Source: Nostoc sp. B(2019) (GTDB taxonomy: Bacteria > Cyanobacteriota > Cyanobacteriia > Cyanobacteriales > Nostocaceae). Taken from it: a stretch of 64,000 nucleotides of DNA. The notes under the pieces were generated by a model, which saw nothing but the letters and a program-made list of their open reading frames with translations, had not been told where the DNA came from and made no database searches. A program made the position numbers and the translations under genes. The DNA is taken from positions 1-64,000 of the forward strand of contig NZ_WVID01000026.1 of the NCBI RefSeq assembly GCF_010091925.1, given 5' to 3'. Shown here one piece after another: positions 54,339 through 61,292 of this stretch (position 1 is the first letter of the stretch; every line of letters starts with the position of its first letter).

Positions 54339-54763
54339 TTTGCTTCTCCTTATGTTGTGACAAAACCGATTTCAAAGCTTGGGTTTGAACTTAGAAGACG
54401 TTTTGTTATTCTGTATACAGATTAGCTTTATCTTTCATATTGTGTCTTCTTCCAGAAGGTACATAGGGTTCTATTCCGAAAGAGCAATATGTATAACTGG
54501 AAATAAATTACTCATAAAAGTACTAGCATTACACCGGATACTAATCGCTAAATTGGTTATTAGCATCTAATAGCTTTAGTATTTTGGTATTAACTATAAG
54601 CGCGATCGCTCGTTTAATCGAGCGTTCAAAATTGCTCCGTAAATAAATTTATTCACGTCGATAATGCTTTTTTATCTAAATGTGTCTATTTAGAGGGAAT
54701 ACTTATTTTGCTTGATGCGTTGCAATAGAATAAGCAAAGCATATCAGATGATCAAGGAACAGC
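54339..54763. other. Divergent intergenic region before the receiver gene
   Basis: Carries promoters for CsbD (minus) and the receiver protein (plus), none of which I can fix precisely. A hairpin CGCTCG/CGAGCG lies at 54607-54624, overlapping a HIP1 octamer. A 63-codon open frame at 54379-54570 lacks a ribosome-binding site and is not accepted as a gene. Confidence 0.5.
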
Positions 54764-55201
54764 ATGGCGAAAGACCAAACCAGCGATCAAGAAAGTAAGA
54801 CAAACTTGCTTCAGCACCTTATTGGAATCAGGATCATGCTGGTGGAAGATGAGCCAGACATTGCAGACTTACTCATCTTCATTCTGGAAGCATCAGGTGC
54901 AGAGGTGATGGCTTTCGTCAATGCAGAAATAGCCCTTGCCTTGGTCGAATCGCTTCATCCCGATATTCTGCTGTCTAACGTAAAGTTGCCCCATCATGAT
55001 GGCAATTGGTTGATTAGACAAATTAGGGTGCATTCTTGCCAATTTATACGGCAGTTACCAGCGATCGCCATTACTTCTTATACACGTGAGGTTTCATGTC
55101 ACAAGGCTTTGAGTGCTGGCTTTGATCGATTCATAGCCAAGCTTGAGAATCCAGAGAAAATTATAAATGAGATTGTTCACCTATTATCAGCCCGTGAATA
55201 G
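54764..55201 (+). CDS. Stand-alone receiver protein lacking the phospho-acceptor Asp
   Basis: 145-residue response-regulator receiver domain without an output domain. The acidic pocket (Glu28-Asp29 in VEDEPD), the conserved Thr104 and Lys126 are present. The phospho-acceptor position is Asn72 (ILLSNVKLP), where Asp is expected. It therefore probably cannot be phosphorylated normally, and could be a constitutive or protein-interaction receiver. No kinase gene is adjacent. ATG 54764 follows AAGGAAC (54756-54762). Confidence 0.88.
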   Translation: MAKDQTSDQESKTNLLQHLIGIRIMLVEDEPDIADLLIFILEASGAEVMAFVNAEIALALVESLHPDILLSNVKLPHHDGNWLIRQIRVHSCQFIRQLPAIAITSYTREVSCHKALSAGFDRFIAKLENPEKIINEIVHLLSARE

Positions 55202-55276
55202 CAGCGCGGGGAGTGGAGGACAAGTGGGAGCAGGGAAAATTATTAACTCTTGACCTTTGACAAATGACAAATTATC

Positions 55277-56848
55277 TTATCCGTCTGTGTGATCACCATA
55301 TTGCAAAACATCTTGAAGCATGGGCGACAGTTCTTTATTTAACCGACCAGATTTAACAAATTCTGCATAAGTATCTGCCTCAATTGCTAGTAGTTCGCCT
55401 CGGAATTGTTCAGTTGTAAAACTACGAAGATTGGGATACTCAACCTGTAATTTGTCAATTTTCGCTTGTAAATTCGTAATTTCGCCCTTGATAAGTTTCT
55501 CTTGGTAACGGTAAAACTCTGGATCGATACCTGGACGTTGATCTGCCTGGAGGTGTTGTAGAACGCGTTCTAAAGCTACATGACGAGCAAGCAACTCTAA
55601 ATGCTGCTCACGTAAGGGTGCATTGCCCAAAAGATTTAGCTTTTGCAATAAGGGTTTGATAGTTAATCCCTGTGCAAGCAAGGTAAATAAAACTACCCCA
55701 AATACCGTAGCGATGATTTTATCTCGCTCTGGTAATGTCGTCGGTACACTTAATGCCAAGGCGATGGCGACGGAACCACGTAACCCGCCCCACCACAGTA
55801 TAGTTTGGTCAGCCAAGGAAATTGCTGAGTTGGTGATTTTAACACTCAAGCTACTGAGAATGTAAATAGCAACTGCCCGCATTAAAATCATTGCTCCCAC
55901 CGTTACGGCGATGATTTGCAAGTTTTCGCCCAAACTAGCAAAGCGAATTTGATCACCAATTAGCAAGAACACAATCGAGTTCACAAAGAACGCCAAAAAT
56001 TCCCAAAACTCTGAGACAATAATTCGGGTGCGGGGATTCATGCCGATACGAGAGCCAAAGTTACCCAAAATTAAACCTGTGGTAACAACTCCAATCACTC
56101 CAGAACCGCCCAAGTCTTCGATAATTAGGTAAGTGCCGTAAGCGGACACCAAAGTTAAAGACTGTTCCACCATTGGCAAATCAAAGCGTTGAGTGAGATA
56201 GGAAATCCCAAATCCAATCAAACTTCCCACCGTTACACCAATGCCGACAACTGTAAAAAACTGTACCAAAATTGGCTGTAAGCCTAATTCGACATTTCCC
56301 AAAGGCAGCGCTACCAAAAAACCGAAGGCAACCACCGCCATGCCATCATTAAATAAGCTTTCACCCTCCATTAGAGTCACTAGACGGCTACCTACACCCA
56401 ATTCACGAAACAAAGCGGTGACAGAAACAGGGTCAGTGGCAGACAAGCTAGCGCCAATAAGCAAAGCTGTAGTTAGCGAGAGTCCAGCTAGTTGATTGAG
56501 AGCGATCGCCACCCCTACAATCGAAATCACTACCCCCAGAACTGCATACAGGCAAATTGGCACTAAATCCTGTTTCAATTCTGACCATTTCAAATTCCAT
56601 GCAGCTTCAAACAACAGTGGTGGTAAAAAAATAGACAAAATTAATTCGGGGGAAAGAGTCACCAAACGGACATCAACAAACGCCAACCCTAAGCCGACAA
56701 TCACCAGTAGTAAAGTGTAGGGTATCTGGCGAAACCAGCTAAATATCTGCGGTAGTGTAGCTACGCTTAAAGATACCGAAAGTACCAAGAGAAACTGCTT
56801 GAGATTGGTTGCAATGACTTCCTCACCGATCGCTGATTCAAGTACCAT
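55277..56848 (-). CDS. Na+/H+ antiporter (CPA1/NhaP type)
   Basis: 523-residue membrane antiporter of the CPA1 (NhaP/NhaS-like) family with about twelve hydrophobic helices. The ion-binding motif is in ALLIGASLSATDPVSVTALFRELG with the ND-type SATDP, and GESLFNDGMAVVAF is the diagnostic following block. A soluble C-terminal region (about 400-523) has a coiled coil. ATG 56848 with AGGA eight bases upstream is chosen over the longer frame. Divergent from a second antiporter, so the two share a promoter region. Confidence 0.92.
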   Translation of the reverse strand: MVLESAIGEEVIATNLKQFLLVLSVSLSVATLPQIFSWFRQIPYTLLLVIVGLGLAFVDVRLVTLSPELILSIFLPPLLFEAAWNLKWSELKQDLVPICLYAVLGVVISIVGVAIALNQLAGLSLTTALLIGASLSATDPVSVTALFRELGVGSRLVTLMEGESLFNDGMAVVAFGFLVALPLGNVELGLQPILVQFFTVVGIGVTVGSLIGFGISYLTQRFDLPMVEQSLTLVSAYGTYLIIEDLGGSGVIGVVTTGLILGNFGSRIGMNPRTRIIVSEFWEFLAFFVNSIVFLLIGDQIRFASLGENLQIIAVTVGAMILMRAVAIYILSSLSVKITNSAISLADQTILWWGGLRGSVAIALALSVPTTLPERDKIIATVFGVVLFTLLAQGLTIKPLLQKLNLLGNAPLREQHLELLARHVALERVLQHLQADQRPGIDPEFYRYQEKLIKGEITNLQAKIDKLQVEYPNLRSFTTEQFRGELLAIEADTYAEFVKSGRLNKELSPMLQDVLQYGDHTDG

Positions 56849-57047
56849 AATGAGATTCCTGGTAATTTTGCACTTTATCTTCATCTGACTATTTTCAGAC
56901 GACACCAGATCAATAGAAAATTTAATTAGTCAAAAAGCAAGAATTGACAACTAACCGAGCTTACAGGTTAAAAATTTTAGACACAAGCGATCGCAGCCAC
57001 AAATCCAACAACTGCAAATCTGAAGTTGCTAATTTAGCAACCATAAG

Positions 57048-58643
57048 GTGAGAATCTATCAGTATCAAAATAACTTTTCAGAACGTAATGTGGATGTTAC
57101 TCTATTAGTCAAAGTTTCAATTATTCTCTTGCTAGTTGCTACAGGTGTAGCTTTACTATCCCGGCGATTGCGAATCCCTTATGTCACGGGTTTAGTATTG
57201 GCAGGTTTACCAATCACTGAGTTATTGTCTCGTCCGATTGGTTTAAATCCTTCCTTAGTTTTGAATCTTTTTCTACCAATTCTCATCTTTGAAGCTGGTA
57301 TTAATACAGATGTCAGCCGCCTACGCAGCACCTTTAAACCAATTGCCCTTCTAGCTGGCCCTGGGGCTGTGCTTTCTAGTGCGATTATTGCCGTCTTGTT
57401 GAAGTTTGGACTGGGACTGAGTTGGATACCTGCCTTATTTGTCGGCGTAATTCTGGCAAACACTGATACAGTTTCAATGATTGCCGTCTTTAAAGAGATA
57501 CCAGTACCCTCCCGGCTTTCCACCATTGTAGAAGGAGAAACTCTATTCAATGATGCCGCCGCCCTAGTTTCATTTAACCTAATTTTGCAAGTATATTCAA
57601 CAGGTTCACTCACATTTCTAGAAGGAATCCAACAACTGCTATTTATCTCTCTGGGGGGTTGTCTTGTTGGGTTAGTTTTGGGCTACTTAAGTATACCTGT
57701 ATTTACCCGTTTAGACGATCCTCTTAGCAGTCTCTTACTGACAGTTGCAGTTGCATTAGGAACTTTCCAAGTAGGGCAATTTCTCGGTGTATCTGGTGCT
57801 GTGGCTGTAGTTGTAGCTGGATTAATTTTCGGGAATTTTGGGCTTTCTCGTAATACTTCTGCTTCTAGTCGCATTACCTTATTAAGTTTCTGGGAATATG
57901 CCAGTTTTAGCGTCAATACCTTTATTTTTCTATTGATTGGTGTAGAGATAGACTTGATAACGCTTTGGAGAACTTTACCTGCAATTGCGCTTGCAGTTTT
58001 GGCTTATCAAGTAGGGCGAGTTCTTACAGTCTATCCGCTGCTCGCAGGAGTACGTTGGTTTGACCGCCCAATTCCGCTACGCTGGCAACATTTACTGTTT
58101 TTAGGCAACATCAAAGGTTCACTTTCGATGGCTCTGGCGTTGAGCTTACCTACCACATTACCAGGGCGAGAAATCCTCATCGCTTTAGTCTTTGGCAGTG
58201 TGCTGGTGTCATTAGTGGGACAGGGTTTGAGTTTGCCTTGGGTGGTAAAACGCTTAAAATTATCTCAATTTTCAGAAGCTCAGCAGCAGGTAGAAGAATT
58301 GCAAGCCCAGTTGATGACGGGTAAAGCAGCACAAGATGAATTAGATAGCCTATTAAAATCAGGGGTCTTACCAAAAGCCGTCTATGAAGAGTTGCGTTCA
58401 GCTTATCAGGTGCGAATTGCCGGAGCGGAAAAGGCACTGCGGGAATTTTATAATCGCCGTCCAGAAGACTTGAAAGCAAAAAATGGTGATCTCAGTAAAC
58501 TCGATGCCATTCGCCGTCGTTTACTACTGGCAGAAAAAGGAGCGCTCAATGAGGCAATGCGGAAACGAATTCTCTCAGAAGAAATTGTGCGGGGACGGAT
58601 ACAAACCATTGATGAACAATTGCTTCAACTTGATGATGATTAA
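57048..58643 (+). CDS. Second cation/H+ antiporter (CPA family)
   Basis: 531-residue antiporter with about twelve membrane helices. FVGVILANTDTVSMIAVFKEI carries the ion-site signature (NTDTV), and VEGETLFNDAAALVSF follows as in CPA1 proteins. A cytoplasmic, charged C-terminal domain (about 400-531) is rich in Glu/Arg helices. Cation specificity (Na+, K+) cannot be told. The start codon is taken as GTG 57048; the first hydrophobic helix begins around residue 20. Transcribed divergently from the other antiporter across about 200 bp. Confidence 0.9.
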   Translation: MRIYQYQNNFSERNVDVTLLVKVSIILLLVATGVALLSRRLRIPYVTGLVLAGLPITELLSRPIGLNPSLVLNLFLPILIFEAGINTDVSRLRSTFKPIALLAGPGAVLSSAIIAVLLKFGLGLSWIPALFVGVILANTDTVSMIAVFKEIPVPSRLSTIVEGETLFNDAAALVSFNLILQVYSTGSLTFLEGIQQLLFISLGGCLVGLVLGYLSIPVFTRLDDPLSSLLLTVAVALGTFQVGQFLGVSGAVAVVVAGLIFGNFGLSRNTSASSRITLLSFWEYASFSVNTFIFLLIGVEIDLITLWRTLPAIALAVLAYQVGRVLTVYPLLAGVRWFDRPIPLRWQHLLFLGNIKGSLSMALALSLPTTLPGREILIALVFGSVLVSLVGQGLSLPWVVKRLKLSQFSEAQQQVEELQAQLMTGKAAQDELDSLLKSGVLPKAVYEELRSAYQVRIAGAEKALREFYNRRPEDLKAKNGDLSKLDAIRRRLLLAEKGALNEAMRKRILSEEIVRGRIQTIDEQLLQLDDD

Positions 58644-58728
58644 GTTGTTGGGCATAGGGCATAGAAAGAAAGAGATCTTTTTATTTCCTGGTGTGCCTAT
58701 TCAGACGTGGAGGTTTAGATAGAACTTA

Positions 58729-58992
58729 GGACTAGCCCTTTCCAGGTGTGTGAAAAATCTGCTTTCATTACCTGGTTTTCATGATTCAACTTGGTGTCTT
58801 TGTGCGGGCAGTCCGCTCAAGTCAAGCCACTGCCTTGCGGGGGTTCCCCCCGTTGTGGCAAGTGGCGCGGGAAACCCGCCCACGCGGCTGCCCTTGTCTT
58901 TGTGGTTAAATAAAATTTATCTTTTCACCACAAAGACACCAAGACACGAAGAAAACTTATTGTTTAGGATTGCACCTTGAAAGGGCTAGTTC
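58729..58992. mobile_element. MITE-like element, outer copy of a nested pair
   Basis: Terminal sequences GGACTAGCCCTTTCCAGGTGT (58729-58749, shown in part) and its inverted partner at 58972-58992 share the core CTAGCCCTTTC/GAAAGGGCTAG with about three mismatches in 21 bp. A second, unrelated inverted-repeat element lies inside. No coding capacity of note. Confidence 0.6.
58790..58943. repeat. Inner inverted-repeat element (CTTGGTGTCTTTGTG family)
   Basis: CTTGGTGTCTTTGTG (58790-58804) and CACAAAGACACCAAG (58929-58943) are perfect 15-bp ends around about 124 bp that includes three GC-rich palindromes. Same family as 12974-13025 and 30965-31019, but here with a long interior cargo. Confidence 0.7.
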
Positions 58993-59068
58993 TAGAACTG
59001 ATTAAATTTTGTTTATAGGTAGAGATTAGGAGCAATACAAATCTTGTAAATAAGTCTTTGATACTCGT

Positions 59069-59215
59069 GAATGAACCTCTGAGCTTCGTGAATGAACCTC
59101 TGAGCTTTGTCGATGAACCTCTGAGCTTTGCCGATGAACCTCTGAGCTTTGTCGATGAACCTCTGAGCTTTGTCGATGAACCTCTGAGCTTTGTCGATGA
59201 ACCTCTGATACTCAT
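59069..59215. repeat. Seven-unit 21-bp minisatellite
   Basis: Seven head-to-tail copies of CGATGAACCTCTGAGCTTTGT with few substitutions, flanked by TGATACTC on both sides (about 59060 and 59206). The unit length is a multiple of three and both strands stay open; the plus strand would read (D/N)EPLSFV repeats in a 73-codon frame starting at TTG 59058. No ribosome-binding site is seen, so coding is doubtful. Confidence 0.85.
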
Positions 59216-59314
59216 TAATATGTCTACCTACTCAGAACCCCAGGTAAACACAGATATAGCCCCCGTAAATCATTTGTGAAAAACTATAAGTGAGAAATAA
59301 GCTTTTGAAAAGAG

Positions 59315-59875
59315 CTATTGTGAAAGCGATCGCTGATTACTACTCTGATTTTTAATTACCCTACCAGGACTGATAAAAGAAATTCCTTGTTGAAAGTCAG
59401 TACCAATCATGATTGCCTCTACTATCGGCTCAGACATTTCTGTTTGGGCTACCCACTCTACAATGAAGTTTGCGCCCAAACCGCCACTAGTGTCATTTCT
59501 ATTGACAAAAAAATCTGTAGAAGCTAGCGCATCAAGTTGAATAGGGCGCTCCAAATACTGCTTGACTAACCTACCTTCTGAGTCATAGTAACGCACAGAA
59601 GTAATAATCATCGGATTGGTCAAATCTGTGTTACGAATACTGAGCGTAACCGCTAAATTGAAAACCTCCTGCCGATTGTGATGATAGATATGAGAATAGA
59701 CAGGAACATAGATAGTTTGACTCATTGCTATCTTGAAATTTTTATCCAGAGTTACTACCTTTTGAGATGGAGTTGATTCAGTAGTATTTGGTTTTGGTGA
59801 TCTAACTTCTGTTGATTTACAAGATGTAAGAGCAATAATAGCGATCGCTAAATAAAAATGTAGATGCAGCTTCAA
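59315..59875 (-). CDS. DUF3124 lipoprotein
   Basis: 186-residue exported protein matching DUF3124. A signal sequence with lipobox LTSC (Cys19) makes it a likely lipoprotein. The body contains SQTIYVPVYSHIYHHNRQEVFNLAVTLSIRNTD and FIVEWVAQTEMSEPIVEAIMIGTDFQQGISFISPGRVI, the family blocks. Function unknown. It follows the TrkA-like gene by two bases and is surely co-transcribed with it. Confidence 0.87.
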   Translation of the reverse strand: MKLHLHFYLAIAIIALTSCKSTEVRSPKPNTTESTPSQKVVTLDKNFKIAMSQTIYVPVYSHIYHHNRQEVFNLAVTLSIRNTDLTNPMIITSVRYYDSEGRLVKQYLERPIQLDALASTDFFVNRNDTSGGLGANFIVEWVAQTEMSEPIVEAIMIGTDFQQGISFISPGRVIKNQSSNQRSLSQ

Positions 59876-59877
59876 AA

Positions 59878-60555
59878 CTATTTACAACCCTCAATAAAAT
59901 CAATAACTTGATGTAATGAACCAGGTTTCGTCACAATCAGCACAGTTGAACCAGGTTCTAGTACTGTACTACCATTAGGAATCATCAAATCCTCATGGGG
60001 ATGGGGTTGATAGCCAATAATTAAAGAGCCAGTCGGAAACCGATAATCTTGAGCGATTTCGGCAACGCTACGACCAGCAACATAGCAATTGTTTGGGATG
60101 GAAAGCTTTAGTACCTCAATCTGTCCTTGCTCAAAATGCATCATTGATTCTACTTGAGGATACTCAATAGAATTTACCATTGTTGAAACTGCTAGTTCAA
60201 CGGTACTAATGATATGGTTAGCTCCAGCTATACGCAGCGGTTCGGCAAAATCAGGGTGGCGCATCCGACTCAAAAGATGGGGAACGCCGTAATGCTTAGC
60301 AAGAGTTACCATTGCCAAGTTTAAAGCATCACTTCTCAGGACAGCCGCCAAGGAGCCTGCTTTGCGAATCCCAGCTTCTAACAATACTTCTGTACTCACA
60401 GCACTGCCTTCAAAAGCCATGGCCCCCACTTGCTCACGGGCATAGCGACAAGCAGTAGGGTCGATGTCAATGATGGCAACTGTATGCCCTAGTTCTACCA
60501 ATTTTTGGGCCAAACTCAAGCCCACTAAGCCTGCTCCGCCAATTAGTACGTACAT
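59878..60555 (-). CDS. TrkA/KtrA-type potassium channel regulator (RCK protein)
   Basis: 225-residue cytoplasmic regulatory subunit of a Trk/Ktr K+ uptake system. An RCK-N Rossmann domain (MYVLIGGAGLVGLSLAQKL, IIDIDPTACRYA) binds NAD(H)/ATP, and an RCK-C (TrkA-C) domain (about 140-222; LKLSIPNNCYVAGRSVAEIAQDYRFPTGSLIIGYQ) follows. Its membrane partner (TrkH/KtrB) is not in the window. It forms an operon with the DUF3124 lipoprotein. Confidence 0.88.
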   Translation of the reverse strand: MYVLIGGAGLVGLSLAQKLVELGHTVAIIDIDPTACRYAREQVGAMAFEGSAVSTEVLLEAGIRKAGSLAAVLRSDALNLAMVTLAKHYGVPHLLSRMRHPDFAEPLRIAGANHIISTVELAVSTMVNSIEYPQVESMMHFEQGQIEVLKLSIPNNCYVAGRSVAEIAQDYRFPTGSLIIGYQPHPHEDLMIPNGSTVLEPGSTVLIVTKPGSLHQVIDFIEGCK

Positions 60556-60646
60556 GGCTACTCTTAACGCTCTTTGACTTCCTATTTCAGTTTACAGGTT
60601 AGCAAAAGAGTGTTGTAGCAGTGAATAGCTGAGATTTTCCAATTGT

Positions 60647-61183
60647 TTAACTTGTGGGAATATCAAAAACGCGCCATTCCTGAATACCCCAACGCCTAAG
60701 AATAGGTTCAGCTTGACGGATATCTTCTTCTATGCTCTCTATTGTCACCAAATAATCGCCTTGAGATACTCGATCGCTATAGAGTTGGGCGGCTTCTTCG
60801 GGAAGAAACCAACCTCGTAATGCGCCAATAAGACCGCCAGCAGCCGCACTAGCTCCACTTCCTAAAAGGGTAGCTAAAACAGACTCTACTGCTAAAGCCG
60901 GGCCAAAGCCAGGAATCAGCAAAATACCTAGACCTGCAACCAAGGTAAGTAAACCTCCCGCCCTAGCACCTGCTAATCCACCCGCCCTAGCACCTTCAGC
61001 AGGAGTGATAGTACTTTCACTTGTGTCGGAACTGTCAAGTTGCTCATCGAACTGGGGTTTTTTAGTGATTACAGAAATCTTATTCATCGGAAAACCACTA
61101 ATTCTAAGCTCATCGAGCGCTTGTAGTGCAATTTGCCGGCTGTGAAATATACCAATAGCGTGTTGGAGTTGGCTAGAAGCCAT
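60647..61183 (-). CDS. Glycine-zipper membrane protein (general-stress type)
   Basis: 178 residues. An N-terminal ferredoxin-like/GSP17M-type segment (MASSQLQHAIGIFHSRQIALQALDELRISGFPMNKISVITK) precedes a Gly/Ala-rich hydrophobic stretch (about 65-125, containing ARAGGLAGARAGGLLTLVAGLGILLIPGFGPALA and GSGASAAAGGLIGALRG). A C-terminal beta-alpha-beta ends the protein. It has the same layout as 37751-38257. Function unknown; membrane-associated. ATG 61183 is chosen over an upstream start at 61195. Confidence 0.77.
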   Translation of the reverse strand: MASSQLQHAIGIFHSRQIALQALDELRISGFPMNKISVITKKPQFDEQLDSSDTSESTITPAEGARAGGLAGARAGGLLTLVAGLGILLIPGFGPALAVESVLATLLGSGASAAAGGLIGALRGWFLPEEAAQLYSDRVSQGDYLVTIESIEEDIRQAEPILRRWGIQEWRVFDIPTS

Positions 61184-61292
61184 TTTACCTCTCAATAAAG
61201 TATTGATAAACCTGCAAAGCTGTTGTCGCTGGTTGATTTGTTTACAGTGTCATAAACAAATGTGACCAGAAAGTGATAGCACTTGTGAGCAG

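Noticed and set aside
59058-59279. Heptad-repeat protein from the 21-bp minisatellite
   Set aside because: It starts at TTG with no Shine-Dalgarno, and both strands are open merely because the unit is 21 bp. Kept as a repeat, not a gene.
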